From: Ramazzottius varieornatus
Taxonomy: Eukaryota > Tardigrada > Eutardigrada > Parachela > Ramazzottiidae
Assembly: GCA_001949185.1 (NCBI GenBank)
Contig: BDGG01000001.1
Coordinates: 1,608,263 to 1,672,262, forward strand
DNA length: 64,000 nucleotides
Reading direction: 5' to 3'
The notes below the pieces were generated by a model. That model saw only the letters and a list, made by a program, of their open reading frames with translations, did no database searches and was not told the DNA's origin. Below, piece by piece: positions 51,185-64,000 of this stretch. Within the stretch, counting starts at the first letter, position 1. Each line of letters begins with the position of its first letter. Both the position numbers and the translations under genes were made by a program.

Positions 51185-52055
51185 ATGGACGTTGCTTCAC
51201 CTCCCATCCCTCAACCTGTCTCCACTCTGTATATCAACAACCTGAACGAGAAGCTGAAACGTAAGCGTCTGCAAGATTCCCTCCGCGCCGTCTTCAAGCA
51301 GTTTGGCGAGATCCTAGCCATTCACTGCTGGCCCAAGTCTTTATCAAGAAAAGGCCAAGCCTGGGTGATATTTCGCGATGTTCCCGCAGCTGTCAAAGCT
51401 CAGCAGTCAATGCAGGGCTTTCCTTTCTACGAAAAGGCCATGAACATCCAGTTTGCTCGTGCTGAGTCCGATTTGATTGCTAAAGCCAAAGGTACTTTCG
51501 TCCCGAAACCCAAGAAGAAGCCTGGAGAGAAGAAGCCAAAGCCCAAGAAAGATGCTCCAATGGTAGCAGGTAATTTCGAGTTGGTCCATGACATCATGAT
51601 GCTACGTAGATTTGTCGTACTGTATGGATACCTTATGCGCGAGTTTATTGATGGTAGTATTTGTGTGATATGTTGTCATGTCAGCGGTCTGTAACATGAT
51701 AATATGTATTACATTTGATGTCAAGTGACTCAAATCTTTGCTGCTTTTAGCTTCGGCCATGCCTGGCATGGAAGTCCGACCTGCGCCCATCAATCCAGAA
51801 AATATTCCTGACACTGCTCCTCCACATAACATCCTCTTCGTAACGAATCTACCTCCGGAAGGTGGAGAAGAATTCCTGAGCCAGATGTTCCAGCAGTATC
51901 AAGGCTTCAGGGAAGTCCGAATGGTTCCCAGCAGGCCCGACATCGCCTTCGTGGAATACGAAACGGAAGTCCACGCGGCTGTCGCCAAAGAGCAGATGCA
52001 GGGATTCAAGGTTACACCTACCCACAAGATCAAGATCGTCTTCGCGAAGAAATAG
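51185..52055 (+). CDS. SNRPB2: U1A/U2B''-type spliceosomal RNA-binding protein
   Basis: Two exons (51185-51569, 51751-52055) give 229 residues, closest in length to U2B'' (SNRPB2). Two RRM domains: RRM1 with RNP2 LYINNLNEKL and RNP1-like RKGQAWVIF, and RRM2 with ILFVTNLPPEGG and IAFVEYE. A Lys/Pro-rich linker (KPKKKPGEKKPKPKKD) joins them. U1A and U2B'' bind stem-loops of U1 or U2 snRNA; many invertebrates have a single protein (SNF) doing both, so the paralogue is not decided. The start at 51185 is the first Met of the conserved N-terminus (VSTLYINNLNEKLKRKRL), and a spliced 5' UTR is likely because a GTAAG donor at about 51138 and an acceptor at about 51181 frame it. Confidence 0.93.
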
Positions 52056-52457
52056 GAATACTGTCTCGTGCTCCTCCCGATATTCTGTCACGGTCACCAC
52101 GGAACGATGTCGTTAGACAACATTCTTCCACTCTACTCAGAACAATGTTTCGATAATCCTGTTCATGGGAGAGAACCACTGGATGTTGGGAGGGAGAATG
52201 ATGTCTACTGAATGACTTATTACACTTCGTATTCTTTGTCTAGTGTACTTGTTCAGACGTTTTCCTCGCTCAGTGACTTCCGGCGTGTGGGCTGATTAGA
52301 AGGCAACGAACGCTCAACGGAGGACACAATGTATAAAACGGTTAATCACTGTCATCGACGCCGAGTATGGCATATTATCAGCAATTAATCGCGCAGAAGG
52401 TAACTCAAGAAAAGCGAAGCCAGTACAAAACTGTCGGTCGCACTGTCGAAAGAATGA
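52056..52457. other. Convergent 3' intergenic spacer
   Basis: Between the stop codons of the U1A/U2B'' gene and the EFCAB10-like gene. No gene is seen. Confidence 0.5.
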
Positions 52458-53758
52458 TCAAGGTATCTTTGCGGTCAACTCCGACCTTCCTTCGGATTCT
52501 TTCTCTGCGACGCTGGATCGATGAGGTTTTACGGCACTGGAACTTGTTTTCGAAGATACTGAGGTCCGAGAACCCATTGAATGTCTGGAGGATTTTGGCA
52601 GGGAACCTGCTGATGTTGTGCCACCTACTGCATCCTCTTCCGCCTCATCGTCCTCGCCGGTCTCTTCTTCCGGATCTTCGGGTTCTTCCTGTTGTTCGGC
52701 TTCTGTGTCTTCGCTGTCGGGTAGCAGTTGCGGCACGATCTGTTGCTCCTGTGGCACGTTCTCTTCCGGGAGGATGACTTCCGGCAATTCACCACTGTAC
52801 TTTTGCAGGTCCTCCAGATCGTCACTGAATGCTTGCGATCTGTACGCGGAAAAAGTGTGATTCACAGAACTTGTCTCATTTGACCCTCTCCAACGAACTT
52901 ATCAATTTATAACCGCTGATCAACGACAGTAAATACAGTCCTCAAAAGAACGACGGCGAGATCGCACTTACAAAAGCGTGCAAAAGTCTTCGCGTCTGAC
53001 TTCTTCGCCAATGTTTTTCCAGTCGATATGCCTTTCCAAGTCCAGTAAAGATGTCACTAGATTGAATCGAACGGAATTTGAAGCTTGAGAGTTTTGCGGA
53101 GCTTTAACCGAAACCGTCAACCGGTGGAGCTGCAGGAGCTCCTCGCAGTGACATCACCGACATTACATCGAACCATCTACCGACCTTCTTTAAAGTGCTG
53201 AAGAGCGATGAAGCCCTCGCCCAGTGGATCCAACATTCCATAAAATATCGGGATATTTTCCGGCGAGAAGATGTACGGATCGAGATTCTCTGGATTCTCT
53301 CTGATCCCTTCCTCCTTCCCGTTCCCAAGCTCAACTACCACTTTCGACTGTGAATCACTCACTCTTCCAGGTCTAAAACCTTTACTCCTTGTCGAATGAA
53401 GCGAATTTTGACTATCTTGTGTCAACACCGAATCTAGAGTTTCCGGAACAGACGTGTTCGACTTAGACTTGACGGAAGACGACCCGGAAGCTCTGCTACC
53501 CAAACTGACCGAAGATGGGACATGCTCTATTTGCGGTCGTCCATTCTTTATCTTCGTTAACCAGTCCGCTGCATACTGGTTCAAATCCTCTGCAAGAATA
53601 AGAATATGGTAAACCGTAAAACATTCGCAAACCTCAATTAGAAACGCACCAGGTCGATCGTACATTATCGAAGTAGCCAACCGCTCAAAGAGACGCATCA
53701 GATCGTGCTGCTTCACATAGTCCTCCATTTCTTGTCTCAGTTCCAGATTCTCTGTCAT
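52458..53758 (-). CDS. EFCAB10-like protein (RIIa/DPY-30 dimerisation plus degenerate EF-hand)
   Basis: Four in-phase exons (53650-53758, 53185-53589, 52972-53056, 52458-52839) give 326 residues. Exon 1 and the start of exon 2 form a dimerisation/docking-type helix pair (MEDYVKQHDLMRLFERLATS, then MYDRPEDLNQYAADWLTKIK), as in EFCAB10 and other axonemal adaptor proteins. After a Ser-rich linker comes an EF-hand-like segment (SPENIPIFYGMLDPLGEGFI, then ALQHFKEG). The C-terminus is a very acidic Glu/Gln/Pro tail (EPEDPEEETGEDDEAEEDA) followed by a Ser-rich basic end. Vertebrate EFCAB10 is much shorter, so linker and tail are lineage additions. The role, probably in motile cilia, is inferred. Confidence 0.68.
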
Positions 53759-54026
53759 TTCAACAACCCAAGACCACAGGATCTTTTCTTAACCTACTTC
53801 GGTAACTGCAGCTTTCATTTGGACGAAAACGAGTACGGAATGTTGCCCGGGAAACTGCACGATCGGTTGAGCTCAGTCTTCTCTTCGTGTTTTTATTCCT
53901 TCATTCAGACGAATTCTCTGAGCACTAGCCGCGAAAAGGTCGAATTCCAGGTGAAACAACGTCTGACTGAAGTGTTAGGGTTTCAAACGTGTCGAGAAAT
54001 CAAAGTGAAACTTTACGAAGAGAAAG
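53759..54026. other. Short spacer between EFCAB10-like gene and RPS2
   Basis: On the plus strand an open frame stays clear through this spacer to a stop at 54044-54046, slightly overlapping the RPS2 3' end in antisense. It is protein-like in composition (VEFQVKQRLTEVLGF) but has no support as a gene. Confidence 0.3.
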
Positions 54027-55287
54027 CTAGATTTGGATCTTCTTAGCACCACCCTTGGACAAGAAGTCAGAGTGGACTGAATACAAAGTCTGGTTAAGCT
54101 TCATGTCAGGCCACAGATCGGGCGTCAAGTAGGAATAGGTCTTGGCCATTGCATCGTAAGTTGCCTTGGCTAGAAGAAGAGAGGTCAGAGATGCAAAACA
54201 AGCAGGACGGAAAACCGAACTGCAAAGGAAGTGGACGTAAAGACTTACCAAAGTTACCCAACGTTGCCGTTTGCCCAGCAGATGAAGTATGGCAGTCTTC
54301 TATTCCGGCCATATGAAGTAGCTTCTTGGGTACAGGTCCACTGACGATGCCAGTACCTCGGGGAGCAGGGATGAGGCGTACGAGGACACTGCCGCAGCGG
54401 CCAGTTACCTGTGGAAGAAAGTCTGTCATTCAGGACAGTCCATCAAATCAATAACTTCAATCAATTCATCGTTTCAGTTCTTGTCTGAAGATCCCAAACT
54501 CACCTTGCAAGGTACGGTATGAGGTTTACCGATCTTGTTACCCCAGTATCCTCGACGGACAGGGACAATGGCTAATTTCGCCAGGATGATGGCACCTCGG
54601 ATGGCGGTGGCGACTTCTTTGGATGCCTTCACACCGAGACCGATATGCCCATCTTGATCACCGATTGCCACGAAAGCCTGCACACAAAACCCTTTCTTAT
54701 CAGCCGTTGACAGTACTGGAAACCAGGCTGGCTGAAACTCTGAGCTTTGTGACGACGTCTCGCAAGTCGCAGGCACACCATCGAGAAAGTCTTCTCAAAT
54801 CGAACAGCACGGAACGAAGAACACTTGTAATTCGACTTTTTACCTTGAAACGTGTCCTCTGACCAGCCCGTGTTTGCTTCTGTACAGGCATAATCTTCAA
54901 CACTTCGTCATGAAGTTTAGGTCCGAGAAACAGGTCGATGATTTCGGCTTCCTGCAGAAGGCAATCCACATCAGTTATCACACGGCAATCAATCAGCTGG
55001 CAGTCAAACAAAGCCTTGAATGCCAGTCAGTTTGTCACCTTGATGGGTAAAGCGTGGTAGTAGATCTCTTCTAGCGAGGAGATCTTGCCATCCTTCACCA
55101 GACGTCCCAGCTTGGTCACAGGTACCCACTGCTTCTCCTCCTTGGCGCCTCGCCCACGTCCCCGACGTCCACCCCGTCCTCCTCGACGATCTCCACCACG
55201 ATCGCCGCGGTCTCCGCCGCCTCCACGGCCTCCTCGATCTCCCCCTCGTCCTCCAAAGCCTCCTCGGAATCCTCCTCGATCAGCCAT
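54027..55287 (-). CDS. RPS2: 40S ribosomal protein uS5 (RPS2)
   Basis: Five in-phase exons (55039-55287, 54844-54951, 54504-54677, 54249-54408, 54027-54169) give 277 residues. uS5 is a core small-subunit protein at the mRNA entry site. The N-terminus is the typical RGG-rich extension ([20 protein letters not shown]), expected to be arginine-methylated. The body has [72 protein letters not shown] and the C-terminal [13 protein letters not shown]-like [20 protein letters not shown]. Intron 3 (54505-54676 excluded; the intron is 54409-54503) shares an exact 13-mer with an RPS27A intron. Recognition is certain. Confidence 0.97.
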
Positions 55288-55495
55288 ATTCGATTATGAT
55301 CCTGGCAAAAGCTGGAACGAAAGCTTCTACACTGTTTCACTTTGTGGGAGAAGCCACCGGTAAAAATTTTAAATGAAGTTCTTTGAGGTAACTCAGGTTT
55401 TCGTACTCGTACAGCGTGTAATTCCGATTGCGTCGTGTATCTTGCTGAAGTGCATGGAAAGTCGCACGGTGCAATTTCGTTGTTGGGTAGTTCCA

Positions 55496-55699
55496 CTACG
55501 GAGGCACATACGGCTTGACATACGTGCCGATCCAAACCTTGCGCTCTGGAGTTGGCAACCTGTCCGTCCGTTCTTCACGGTTGATTTGTCGCGCTTGATT
55601 ACACATTCCGAAATTCCCGATTGATTCTCCATCTCGCCGCCAGTGTCCAAACTCCAGACTATCCCGTAACTTCAGTCTCCAGTACCTGATAGAGGCCAT
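55496..55699 (-). CDS. Small basic protein, 67 residues, unrecognised
   Basis: A single open frame from ATG at 55699 to TAG at 55496: MASIRYWRLKLRDSLEFGHW... ending WIGTYVKPYVPP. It is basic, Trp/Tyr rich and lacks a signal peptide or membrane helix. Composition and a clean ATG suggest a real short gene (small mitochondrial or ribosome-associated proteins look like this), but I cannot name it. The frame stays open upstream to 55798, so a longer N-terminus is possible. Confidence 0.35.
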   Translation of the reverse strand: MASIRYWRLKLRDSLEFGHWRRDGESIGNFGMCNQARQINREERTDRLPTPERKVWIGTYVKPYVPP

Positions 55700-56520
55700 T
55701 GTTTGGCTGCACGTAGCCAGGATGGTTTGGTCAAAGGTTCGTGTAGGCTTGATGGGGATTGCTCGCCGAGCTAGACAGCTTCCGTTGCCAGAAAGCACCA
55801 GTGCAACCCTAGTGTTCTCTTCTCGACCCTGAAGCTACGGCTCCTTCCATATCCCGCTATTGAATTAGGCACGAAACTTCCGCGGCAGAGACCGTGACGA
55901 AGGATACTGAGCGTGTAAAGACCTTCGTTTCGCCTGGACAGCCTAATTGCGGCGGTGTCGGCAAATCATCGGCGAGAGCTTGGGCAATGAAATCAAGACC
56001 TTGGGAGAACTGTAGCAGCAGGAAATCGTCTCATTCTTGAGCTATACTACGGAAGTACCCCGTCGATGTACTTGGCTCAGAATGTAAATAAAGTTGCGAT
56101 CTGGTGTCGAGCTGCGGAACAGTGAGGAGTACAGAGATCAGCTAGAATGGTGGAAGCTTGAGGTAGGTGAAACCCAGCTAGCAGAAACCCAGTATCTGAA
56201 GACCTTACCTTTCTGTTATATGGATTTGGATGCTTAAGGTACTATGATATTGATATCCATTCGGCAATGGTGAATCATGTCTGGGAAACGTATCGTTTTC
56301 GTTCAGCAGATCGGCTTGCTGGGAATGAAGGAAATACACCACCATCCATGATAAGACCATCACATTACCACGTCTAGTCTATGCTCAGTCCCGCGTCAAC
56401 TTTTTATCGCGCCAACTAGCCCCCATGGAGAACGACCAACACATCTATTGATAAAACTCACATCATACAGAATCCATCATGAAAACTATGCATACAAGTC
56501 GAAATTAAATTATAAAATAT
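55700..56520. other. Intergenic, AT-rich towards the COP1 3' end
   Basis: No gene is supported. The last part is probably the COP1 3' UTR on the minus strand. Confidence 0.5.
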
Positions 56521-59500
56521 TCAAGACATCTCCAGAATTTCTATTAGACCTTGACTGTTCGCCGCGACCAGAACATTTGAATCCTAGAAATCAGGTACCA
56601 AAGTCAAAACACACTATGCTTCATATATGTCACCCAAAGAAATGCAAAAACTCACCTTCTTCCAAGCCACGGCACTTAAAAATTCCCCGCCGTCCGTCTT
56701 CATCAGGGTTCGCGCTAAAGACTCTCTGGGCGCCTCGAATTTGTACATAACCGCCGGCTTAGGCATGGCGCGATGATAGACACACAAAGAGTTGTTCTCG
56801 CTTCCTGAAAGATAAGGGCGTCACATAGACAAGTCGAAGAATAGATTTCCCCTTCACACACGTGTTTCGAACATTCCCCAAAAATTGTATCGGTATTTGA
56901 GTTTGAAGACGAATCTTCTGCGTTGGAATAGAAATGGACGAATCCTCCACCTACCTGTGGCGATGTAGTTGCCGGAGCAGTCCAAGCCGACAAAGTTCTT
57001 CTCGTTGTGATGGCCGGTAAAAGTCTTCAAGGTGGTGGCGCCACCAGTCGCCTTGAGGTCCCACAGGCGGAGTGTGGAGTCCGTCGAGGCCGACACCAGC
57101 TCCCACTCCGTCATGAACTTGACGTAAGCCACGGCCTTCTTGTGGTTCTTGAGAACTGAGTAGGCATAGCGAGTGTTACGCAAGTCATACACGTGGATGG
57201 AATGATCTGTAGAAGACAAGAAGACGGAGTTTAATAGACCATCATCATCGCGCGACAGCAAGTATGATAGGACGCGGACAGCACTGAGTTTTATGGGTTG
57301 TGGCTCATTGAGAACCAAAACCGTCATGACCATGGTGGTACAAAGTGCAAGCTCTCACCGGCTGAACCATAAGCTAGGATGTGGCGGTTTTGCGGGCTAA
57401 ACTGGACGCAGCAAACGTTGGCTTTGGCGTCTAAACTGTTGATGGAATGCGGAGTGTCGGTCGACCAAATGTACACCTTCATGTCATCTGAGCCAGAAGC
57501 CAGCAGTTTCGGATCACAGTGGTTGAAGTCGACGGACCAAGCGCGCTTTTGATGCTCCTGAAACACAGAAAAATAACTAACATCACTTCCTTGTTCCGCC
57601 GAAATTTTCAATCCCAATTCTTAATTTAGTTTTGCGGTTACCCTTGCATCTTTGGATTCGCTTTTCGTATCATAATTTTTTGATCAGAATTTCAATGAAA
57701 CGAGATTTCGCTTCGAATTTTAGAGACCAAGGCGAACAAAACTCGACAAGACTGTTATCTAGGTGGCGCAAGCTTCCAGCAAATAAGACTGGAAACGTGC
57801 GCCACTTGGGAAACAACTCTTGTCGACTTTGTTTGCCGAGCTCCCGTTCACGGCGATTTCGTTTCTGAGGGTGGAAAGGAATCACGAGCGAGGTTTTCGT
57901 ACCTGAAAAGTATTGGTTTTCTTGCTAGTGATGGCATCCCACACCGTGATGCCGCCATCGTAGTCTGCACAAGCGATATGGTTGCGCATGAAGTCGTTCC
58001 ACACCACCGAGCTGATCTTGGCCGACGAGTTCATTTCAGCCAACGGGAAATGCGAGTGCATGCCTTCCGCTACGATGGAGTTGTAGTTGTAGATCTTAAT
58101 GCGCTTGCTGACTCCCGCCACGGCGAACAGCTCGTAATCCTTGTCAAACTCCACGGAAGAAACGATGGTCGAAGTGCCCACTGCGTCGGCAAAGGCAAAA
58201 GCTGCCAGACAGCGCACCGAATTGGCGCTGGTGAACTCGTGAAGATTCTTCTCGTACGTTTCCAATCCTGAAACAGAAAAACACCACAGATGAACCCCAC
58301 TGACCATCAAGTAAACCTCCAGAATCATCCAAGATCGATTTCGCGACCGAGAACTTGTCTGAGAAGACACTATGGGAGTTCGGCGAATAACCTAACAGTA
58401 TTATTCTACCTAGTGGCGCGTTTTTGCGGTCTTATTGGCTGAAAGGATGCGCCACTTGGAAAACGATGTTATCGAGTTTGTTTACCCAAGTCAGGAACAA
58501 GGAAGTAAATTGACAGCCAATCAAAGGATATTCCCAAATCAATCAGCAATACATTGAGTGAGCTACAGCCGATTCGTCACCCCGCACCTCCGTATATTCT
58601 GAAGTCGGAACGGAGTTCTTACCGCATTTTTCGCGCATTTCCACGTAAGTGTCACACAAGGCATTGAGATTCAAGTTGACTTTCGTCTTGCGATCACGGA
58701 GTGCGGGGCTGGAAGCAGCCTTCTGGAAGACGTGGCTGGAGGAGGCAGATGAGGTAGGAGTCAGCTGGCCAGCGCTGTCCATCAGACTGGACATGGGAAA
58801 GACATCTTCAGGAACCGTCTGAGGGTTGGGAGTGACAGGGGTAACGTCTGGAAGAGCCAGAGACGACTGCGCCGAAGGCTCGCGGATGCTGGCCAGTTCT
58901 TCGGTAACCACCTTCTGGTCCGCCTCGATGAGCGACAGCTGCTTCTGAATTTCGGCCAGCTCCTGTAAAAAATTCGTAAACCATCAGGAATACACACTTT
59001 CAGACAACGTCATATCTGACGGAAAGATTGTATGGGCAGCAAAAAGAGAACATGAGGACGAAAATTTATCGTCATTTTGCTACGATTATTTATTTATTTC
59101 TATTTCTAAATAAATCAGTCAGTGCTGTACTTACGGCAGCCTTCATACTGCGCAACTTTTCCAGCGTGTCTCCCAACAGAAGCTTGCGAAAGACAATATC
59201 ACTCTGCAGGAAGAAAAAAACTATGAGATACCCGAGCGTATGGAATTAATTATATCTTGAAAATGTCCGATACTTACAGTAATCAGATCATTTTTGCGAC
59301 GGTTGAGAGAATTGATGATGCAGTCAATCTGCTCCACCGTCGCTTCCCGGTCGACGACGACGATGGGCGTTCCGTGGCCTTCTCCCACAAACTCGGTGAC
59401 GGTTCGCTGACGCTACAATCAAACAAAGTACTCGTTTAGCCGCTAAAACGGTATGCAACTCAGCAGGCGCGATGATCGAAAATACCTTGTGAGAGTTGGA

Positions 59501-60525
59501 AGGGAACGCGGGCGACATCCCCGTCTTCTTCTCCACTGTCAGCTTCCATCGTGTCCATCGAGTGACCAGTGAATCGACTACACAATGGTAAAGGTAAATT
59601 GTACGCAGGTCGAGATCGTGACAAGAGAAAAAAAAGCAGAAGGATTCCGATGCATCTGGGACGCTTACCGTGCAGGTTGACGTAAGCAGCACTCAAGTCG
59701 CGCAGCTCAGTGGAGCACATGGGGCACTTCTTGCTGTGCTGGCAAATCTGGGCTAAGCAATCATGACTAAAGAAAAAGAATGGTCACCATAGAGTAGCGG
59801 GGAAGAGTAATTGATCCGAAGTTCCGAACGGTGTTTTGAAACTTATAGAACCAAAAACGAGCACAGTTTTCCATAAGAGCACACGCACGATTTGCAGTCA
59901 GTCCAAAATAACCATCGATTCCACAGCACATCCTTCGAAACCTGAACTCACCAGAAAGTGTGTCCGCACTTTGCGAGGTAAGGCATCTTGAAAATATCAC
60001 GGCAAACAGGACTGCAGGAAGAAACAGGGTAACGTTAGATTGAAAGAAGATCCAAATACCACCGAAGAATACGATCAGCTGTTCAGTCTTGCACGCATAA
60101 CAGTTCAAGTCACGCGTGATGCCGTAGAGTGCAATGCAAAGTCAAGCACAGACCATGACGTCATGGTCGACCTGTAAAAACTTCGAACTAAAATCATGAA
60201 TATTGGAATGCACAAACCAAGTCAAGTCCTCCTCATCACAGGGGCTTGTCTCCGCGCAGATTTCTTCCAAGGCTCGTTTGAAAGACCCGACATCGCTTAT
60301 CTCAACCGATTCGACAAACGTGGAATCCATGGAAGAAACGGCAGAGGAAGAGGCACCAGAAGCAGAGTTGGACGATGGGAAGATGGCTGACATGGCAGCT
60401 CCGTCTGTCAGATCTCCTCGCTCGTCCATCGTGATGTCCGCGTGGTAAGAAGATGGGACTGGAGTCAGTGCACGTCTACGCTTGTTGGGTGTTCGGGAGA
60501 TCCCTTGTTCCGCTTCCTGAGACAT
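56521..60525 (-). CDS. COP1: E3 ubiquitin ligase COP1 (RING, coiled coil, WD40)
   Basis: Twelve in-phase exons: 60218-60525, 59952-60011, 59669-59766, 59486-59535, 59278-59412, 59135-59203, 58623-58962, 57903-58267, 57359-57557, 56955-57206, 56656-56804 and 56521-56583, giving 695 residues (human about 731). COP1 targets transcription factors such as c-Jun and ETS proteins for degradation. A disordered Ser-rich N-terminus precedes a C3HC4 [36 protein letters not shown]. Coiled coil ([18 protein letters not shown]) and a Ser/Pro linker follow, then WD40 repeats: [67 protein letters not shown] and [11 protein letters not shown]. The final exon [18 protein letters not shown] matches the family end. 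Two introns hold foldback hairpins; intron 1 has a TGACGTCA. Confidence 0.95.
57728..57842. repeat. GTGGCGCAC foldback hairpin, copy 9 (COP1 intron)
   Basis: GGCGAACAAAACTCGACAAG with AGGTGGCGCAAGCTTCCAG is mirrored by GGAAACGTGCGCCACTTGGG and CTTGTCGACTTTGTTTGCCG. It lies inside intron 57558-57902. Confidence 0.87.
58379..58490. repeat. GTGGCGCAC foldback hairpin, copy 10 (COP1 intron)
   Basis: TTCGGCGAATAACCTAACAG with CTAGTGGCGCGTTTT is mirrored by GGATGCGCCACTTGG and ATCGAGTTTGTTTACCC. The loop (GCGGTCTTATTGGCTGAAAG) resembles that of copy 1. Confidence 0.83.
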
Positions 60526-61412
60526 CCTGAAGGTTGGAAGGGGAACTTAATCCTGAGAAAGACAAAGAGTTACGACAGAAGGCATTCAACCCTGTCAGAC
60601 GGGAATTCCTCTTGAGCAGGAAGTACTACAGTAGACCACAAAGATCCTCTCCCATCCAGGAACACTGGTTAGTAAGGAGAAGAAAGACAAACAGAAAATT
60701 CCCAGCTTCCTTCAAAGAAGCTGCACGTTGTGTTGTGAGGAAAACAATGACACCATTGTTCGCATAACGTCGTAACCGGATATCAATATTTTCATAATTA
60801 GGAGGCGGGCCGAAATGGGGTTCCCATCAGCCCTCAACCATTCACAAACCACACTCAGGGGAATTTTGGTGTTGTGGTCAATCAGCGTTTGTCCTTCCAG
60901 TCAAGCATTGCTTCGAACTCCGAAGGGATTCAAGGGAAACTTGGATGATGGGCTGGGAACTAAGAAGTTCCCTTCCGGGTTTGACCAATCTAAATCGATT
61001 CCTGGTGTTGCGCCTGGGCGTTCAGCGCTGTCCGCCGTTTATAGGGGTCCTACCGCTGTCTCATGTTAAGACAACGAAGTCGGCGTAGCGACTTCGTCGC
61101 TTTGAGCGGGCCAGTCTTGCCCTTTACGCCTACTGCAATATTCGCTTTTTGCTAGAAGCCAAACTTGAATTTTATTTTCGGATTTTCTAACCGTTGTGGA
61201 CGCTTCCACGCATCTCCTGACTCCTGATCCTCCAAACGTTCTTTCTTCCCGACATATCTAATAGTAATTAGTGTCTTTTGCAGAAACCATTGGATCAGCT
61301 GCACGGTCTGAACGGCAGCGTGGACGAGCAGCAGAGGAACGATCGTGATTGGATCTCTTTCGAAATCAGTCTTAGTATTTTCTAGGTGCCTTCTGCTCCA
61401 TCCAACATCAAT
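60526..61412. other. Divergent COP1-PLK intergenic region
   Basis: No gene is supported with confidence. A frame at 60534-60767 on the plus strand is basic (RRRKTNRKFPASFKEAARC) and may be an old repeat. A short hairpin CGAAGTCG...CGACTTCG lies at about 61075-61098. An acceptor at about 61385 just upstream of the PLK start suggests a 5' UTR exon of that gene here. Confidence 0.4.

Positions 61413-64000
<2,588 letters not shown>

Noticed and set aside
54409-54503. C/D box snoRNA in an RPS2 intron
   Set aside because: CGATGA and CTGA-like boxes can be found on the minus strand, but the terminal stem and exact RUGAUGA box are missing. Too weak to call.
55085-55363. Pro/Arg-rich plus-strand frame
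   Set aside because: It is the reverse complement of the RGG-rich N-terminus of RPS2.
60534-60767. Basic plus-strand frame just upstream of COP1
   Set aside because: No splice or family support, and it overlaps the COP1 5' flank; possibly an old repeat fragment.

Overview
This is a eukaryotic window, almost certainly from a compact invertebrate animal genome. Every recognisable gene is split by short GT-AG introns (about 50-400 nt), genes lie close together on both strands, and the repertoire is animal-like: a ZNF367-type zinc-finger protein, polo-like kinase, COP1, a Ly6/uPAR-type protein and axonemal/basal-body coiled-coil proteins. The phylum cannot be fixed from sequence alone. Exon borders below were set by hand from splice signals, reading phase and recalled protein families, without any alignment tool.

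Left third (1-22 kb): an unrecognised split gene (151-1179, minus); a decayed 3.5 kb PIF/Harbinger transposon (1731-5216) carrying many copies of a short palindrome; an F-box pseudogene; glycogenin (plus); a fast-evolving charged gene with an ERICH3-like N-terminus (minus); a 51-bp inverted repeat around an assembly gap (11988-12037); NUP85, RPS27A (ubiquitin fusion) and a COQ3-like methyltransferase (all minus); then a gene-poor 3 kb stretch with a long foldback and an AT-rich 711-bp element.

Middle third (22-43 kb): COX11, a ZNF367-like factor and a CCDC146-like coiled-coil gene (all plus), a Ly6/uPAR-like surface protein and SSU72 (both minus), and a complete ten-exon GFPT (glutamine-fructose-6-phosphate transaminase, plus) whose introns hold three foldback sites and a hAT-type non-autonomous element with a target-site duplication.

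Right third (43-64 kb): a His-rich novel protein (minus), a gene-poor stretch, PGGT1B (minus), a U1A/U2B''-type splicing protein (plus), an EFCAB10-like gene and RPS2 (minus), COP1 (minus, 12 exons) and the 5' part of a polo-like kinase (plus, cut by the window end).

Most genes are housekeeping functions with no shared pathway, although glycogenin, GFPT, COX11 and COQ3 concern sugar and mitochondrial metabolism, and PLK, COP1, NUP85, SSU72 and the U1A/U2B'' protein concern cell-cycle or nuclear processes. The most unusual signal is a family of about 110-bp foldback hairpins built around GTGGCGCAC...GTGCGCCAC: about a dozen copies, every clear copy inside an intron. Two further signals are the clustered TTGGANNTCCAA palindromes confined to the Harbinger element and a roughly 13-fold excess of the palindrome TGACGTCA.
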